Source of the DNA: Polytrichum commune
Taxonomy: Eukaryota; Streptophyta; Polytrichopsida; Polytrichales; Polytrichaceae
Length of the DNA: 64,000 nucleotides
NCBI GenBank assembly: GCA_950295325.1
Contig: OX485803.1
Coordinates: 12,524,001-12,588,000, forward strand
Direction of reading: 5' to 3'
This document shows, piece by piece, positions 62,486 through 64,000 of the stretch; position 1 is the stretch's first letter, and each line of letters starts with the position of its first letter. A program made the translations under genes and the position numbers. The notes beneath the pieces were generated by a model, which was not told where the DNA came from, made no database searches, and saw only the letters and a list, made by a program, of their open reading frames with translations.

Positions 62486-63865
62486 CTATGTGACTCGTGT
62501 CTTGGATACTTGTGGCTGGGTGACATATACGAGACTCTTCACGATGCACTTGCATACAGAGAAGCCAGGGAGAACAACCAGAGCAACTCGTCGAGGCATC
62601 GTATCTTCGTTAAGCGAGTCATCTTCCTCGCTCGTCGAATCCTCAACAACGCCTGCCATATAATCTCCGTTGAACGCCGCACCTCTTCCAACTCTGATAA
62701 CTCTTGCATTCGGCTCGAAGGAGAAAGCAAGTCTGTGCAACATCCACACTATTCTAGCCAACTGAAAGAAAGTGGTGAGTAGCTGAAGGTCGGATCCATT
62801 GGCCTTCTGATCCTTCCCGTCCATTTGCTGGCCGCATTGGAGCATGCTCTTGTCTAGGTCTAGCTCCTTGTGGAAAATTCCTAGATACTTTCGACAGCAA
62901 AAGGCACTGAAAGCTTCTGTGTACTTGGCTGGCAACACGTTTGAGACTGGAAAATCAGCAGCGTTTGAGAATGCCTCATACTCTTCAAAAAATGAGGTGG
63001 GGTGTTGATGCGGAAGTGAAAGATTGGCGAGTTGAGCATCGTCCCCGAAGTCTTCACGTTCGAAGTCGGAGAAGAAGATGGCAGAGAGATGTGCTTGGTG
63101 AGCGTACTTCACATGGCTACGCCTGGAGAATGGAATCTCTGCGAACAGCTTGTCGGCGCTTTTATTTCCGTGCACATTCGTCCTGATGTATTCCTTTGTG
63201 AAATTCCGAGAAGCCATATCCAGCCCTCGCACAACTGTTTCGAGAAGCACAGGGGTAGCAGAAGAATCCACATATGAGCCGTTTTTGTGCTTTCCTTCGT
63301 TGGCCCGCTCCCTTTCAAGAGATTGAATTTGCAAGTGAAGCTTCCCTTCGTTGGCTTCTAGCCTCAAAAGGTTCTCTTGGAGCCTTTGCACTTCGTGCTG
63401 CATCGATTCTCTTTCCTGATAACATCTGCGCACCTCCTGTTCACGTTGAGAAATTCGATACTGCAACTGCGAATTGCAACAATCTGATTGGCTCACGCTC
63501 TCCAAGAGCTCATCCTTCTCAGTCCGGAGATCATTTATCACTTTGGCTGCAGCTTCCATCTCCTTCTCCTTCTGAGAGAGGAGCTTTCTAATATATTCTT
63601 CCGCAGCTGGCATCTCCATGGGATGTGATTCTCGAAACTCCAATACATCCGTACTGCTTGAGTCTTCGCCATCCGTACGATTGTGTCCTCCACCGCCGAA
63701 GAGCTTCCTAATACATCGGAAAGTGGTCCTCAAACCCAGGATAGGAGAGGCCCCAACCCCTTCCTTAGAATCTATCCGTCCGGAACCTCTGGTGCTCTGC
63801 ATCGGTGATGAAATTGTAACGGCACCAAACCTCAAGGAAAGCTCTTCCTCTCCAGAATTATCCAT
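62486..63865 (-). CDS. GIL1-like protein (DUF641 family), intronless
   Basis: The family includes Arabidopsis GIL1 (gravitropic in the light 1), a plant-specific protein in light control of gravitropism. The single open frame encodes 459 residues, close to GIL1 length. Residues about 90-200 form a coiled coil (KEKEMEAAAKVINDLRTEKDEL and onward). The C-terminal half shows family features: an AHQAHLSAIFF segment, FCCRKYLGIFHKELD, ARIVWMLHRLAFSFEPNA, and a final VALVVLPGFSVCKCIVKSLVYV strand. An acidic insert (STSEEDDSLNED) precedes that strand. The N-terminus is Ser/Gly-rich. A decayed paralogue lies 9.3 kb away in the same orientation. Assignment rests on C-terminal pattern similarity; the function in this species is inferred. 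Confidence 0.82.
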   Translation of the reverse strand: MDNSGEEELSLRFGAVTISSPMQSTRGSGRIDSKEGVGASPILGLRTTFRCIRKLFGGGGHNRTDGEDSSSTDVLEFRESHPMEMPAAEEYIRKLLSQKEKEMEAAAKVINDLRTEKDELLESVSQSDCCNSQLQYRISQREQEVRRCYQERESMQHEVQRLQENLLRLEANEGKLHLQIQSLERERANEGKHKNGSYVDSSATPVLLETVVRGLDMASRNFTKEYIRTNVHGNKSADKLFAEIPFSRRSHVKYAHQAHLSAIFFSDFEREDFGDDAQLANLSLPHQHPTSFFEEYEAFSNAADFPVSNVLPAKYTEAFSAFCCRKYLGIFHKELDLDKSMLQCGQQMDGKDQKANGSDLQLLTTFFQLARIVWMLHRLAFSFEPNARVIRVGRGAAFNGDYMAGVVEDSTSEEDDSLNEDTMPRRVALVVLPGFSVCKCIVKSLVYVTQPQVSKTRVT

Positions 63866-64000
63866 CCTCCTGATTTCGCAGGCCTTATCTATAACAACAC
63901 ACGATTCCTAGCACCCTCCTCTTCATTGCGAGACGGCAAAATCTCCTCACAGTTTGTCGCACACGGTGGTGCGACTCTCTCGCTGCTGTGCTCACACTAA
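63866..64000. promoter_or_regulatory. Upstream region of the GIL1-like gene, cut by window end
   Basis: The 135 bp before the start codon are partly conserved with 54500-54625 upstream of the decayed copy (shared 'gcgagacg' and 'catctcct'-like blocks), so the duplication included promoter sequence. No TATA box is identifiable within the window. Confidence 0.4.

Overview
The window is nuclear DNA of a plant. Genes are split by many short GT-AG introns, and the products are plant or general eukaryotic: an At4g35850-type mitochondrial PPR protein, eIF3i, a REI1-type 60S maturation factor and a GIL1/DUF641-type protein. There is also an Ala tRNA with the eukaryotic A/B-box layout. Base composition is about 60% AT, with abundant short inverted-repeat elements and a decayed LINE. 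The presence of an HSPA12-like HSP70 relic leads me weakly towards a seed-free land plant; this is inference, not proof.

Layout. 1-11.4 kb: a minus-strand gene for a long nuclear-looking coiled-coil protein, with introns full of repeats. Its 3' two thirds is resolved exon by exon; its 5' end is not. 13.2-18.9 kb: a plus-strand 14-exon PPR gene that is fully in frame (524 aa). 20.7 kb: tRNA-Ala(AGC). 21.5-25.0 kb: eIF3i on the minus strand, sharing a divergent promoter with a small unidentified 131-aa gene on the plus strand (25.5-26.9 kb). 27-40 kb: a gene-poor block of MITE-like elements, a LINE endonuclease relic, a 150-bp tandem array, palindromes and microsatellites. 41.7-48.2 kb: a 12-coding-exon gene for a RING-PUF-RING protein of 1099 aa, the most unusual coding gene here. 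50.5-52.5 kb: the REI1-like factor. 53-64 kb: a duplicated region. A broken GIL1-like copy (53.1-54.5 kb) and an intact one (62.5-63.9 kb) lie in direct orientation around an HSPA12-like HSP70 pseudogene. The 3' part of that pseudogene is itself duplicated, and a Tourist-like MITE sits in one copy while the other keeps the empty site.

Common threads. Several intact genes serve gene expression: eIF3i (translation initiation), REI1-like (60S maturation), a mitochondrial PPR protein, tRNA-Ala, and a predicted RNA-binding ubiquitin ligase. The eIF3i and REI1 upstream regions carry telo-box sequences, and ACGT-core boxes occur upstream of eIF3i, the RING-PUF gene and REI1. No operon, phage or CRISPR structure is present. 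Exon coordinates were derived by hand from splice signals and frame continuity.
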